From assembly GCA_008363265.1 (NCBI GenBank), contig RHKR01000139.1, positions 1 to 6,486 of the forward strand: DNA of 6,486 nucleotides, in the 5' to 3' direction. A program made the position numbers and the translations under genes. Below the pieces are notes generated by a model that saw only the letters and a program-made list of their open reading frames with translations, was not told where the DNA came from and searched no databases. Positions 6,466 through 6,486 of the stretch are shown here, one piece after another. The first letter of the stretch is position 1. Each line of letters starts with the position of its first letter. The DNA comes from Chlorobiota bacterium. GTDB lineage: Bacteria; Bacteroidota; Ignavibacteria; Ignavibacteriales; Ignavibacteriaceae.

Positions 6466-6486
6466 ATTTAAATCCGACTCCGACCC

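Overview
The window looks like ordinary chromosome from a Bacteroidota/Chlorobiota-type bacterium, with Ignavibacteria as my best guess. This is inferred from four things: a BshC-type bacillithiol ligase; exported proteins whose signal peptides end in FAQ; a large secreted Asp-box beta-propeller protein of the kind common in that group; and promoter-like TAnnTTTG elements. No rRNA, tRNA, CRISPR array, transposase or phage gene is visible.

Layout. Positions 1-2118 (minus strand) hold the first 706 codons of a large exported protein that runs off the left edge. It has a signal peptide, six Asp-box motifs (a sialidase-type propeller) and at least two tandem Ig/FN3-like modules. Its C-terminus, where a type IX secretion sorting domain would be expected, is outside the window. 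Positions 2119-2384 are a divergent intergenic region. Besides candidate promoters for both flanking genes, it holds a compact palindromic arrangement of heptamer repeats: four AGTGGTT-type units, then two and later four AACCACT-type units. Positions 2385-4903 (plus) hold bshC followed closely by a secreted alpha/beta-hydrolase-fold protein. After a 147-bp gap with a small hairpin, positions 5051-6465 (plus) hold an internally duplicated eight-helix membrane protein. Its stop codon overlaps the unusual TTG start of a DUF2461-family protein.

How the genes fit together. BshC would complete synthesis of bacillithiol, a cytoplasmic low-molecular-weight thiol, but no other bsh gene is present. The hydrolase is probably co-transcribed with bshC and exported; no shared pathway is evident. 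The membrane protein and the DUF2461 protein are almost certainly one transcript with coupled translation. I see no convincing new multi-gene system. The most unusual structures are the inverted heptamer arrays at the bshC promoter and the duplicated membrane protein.
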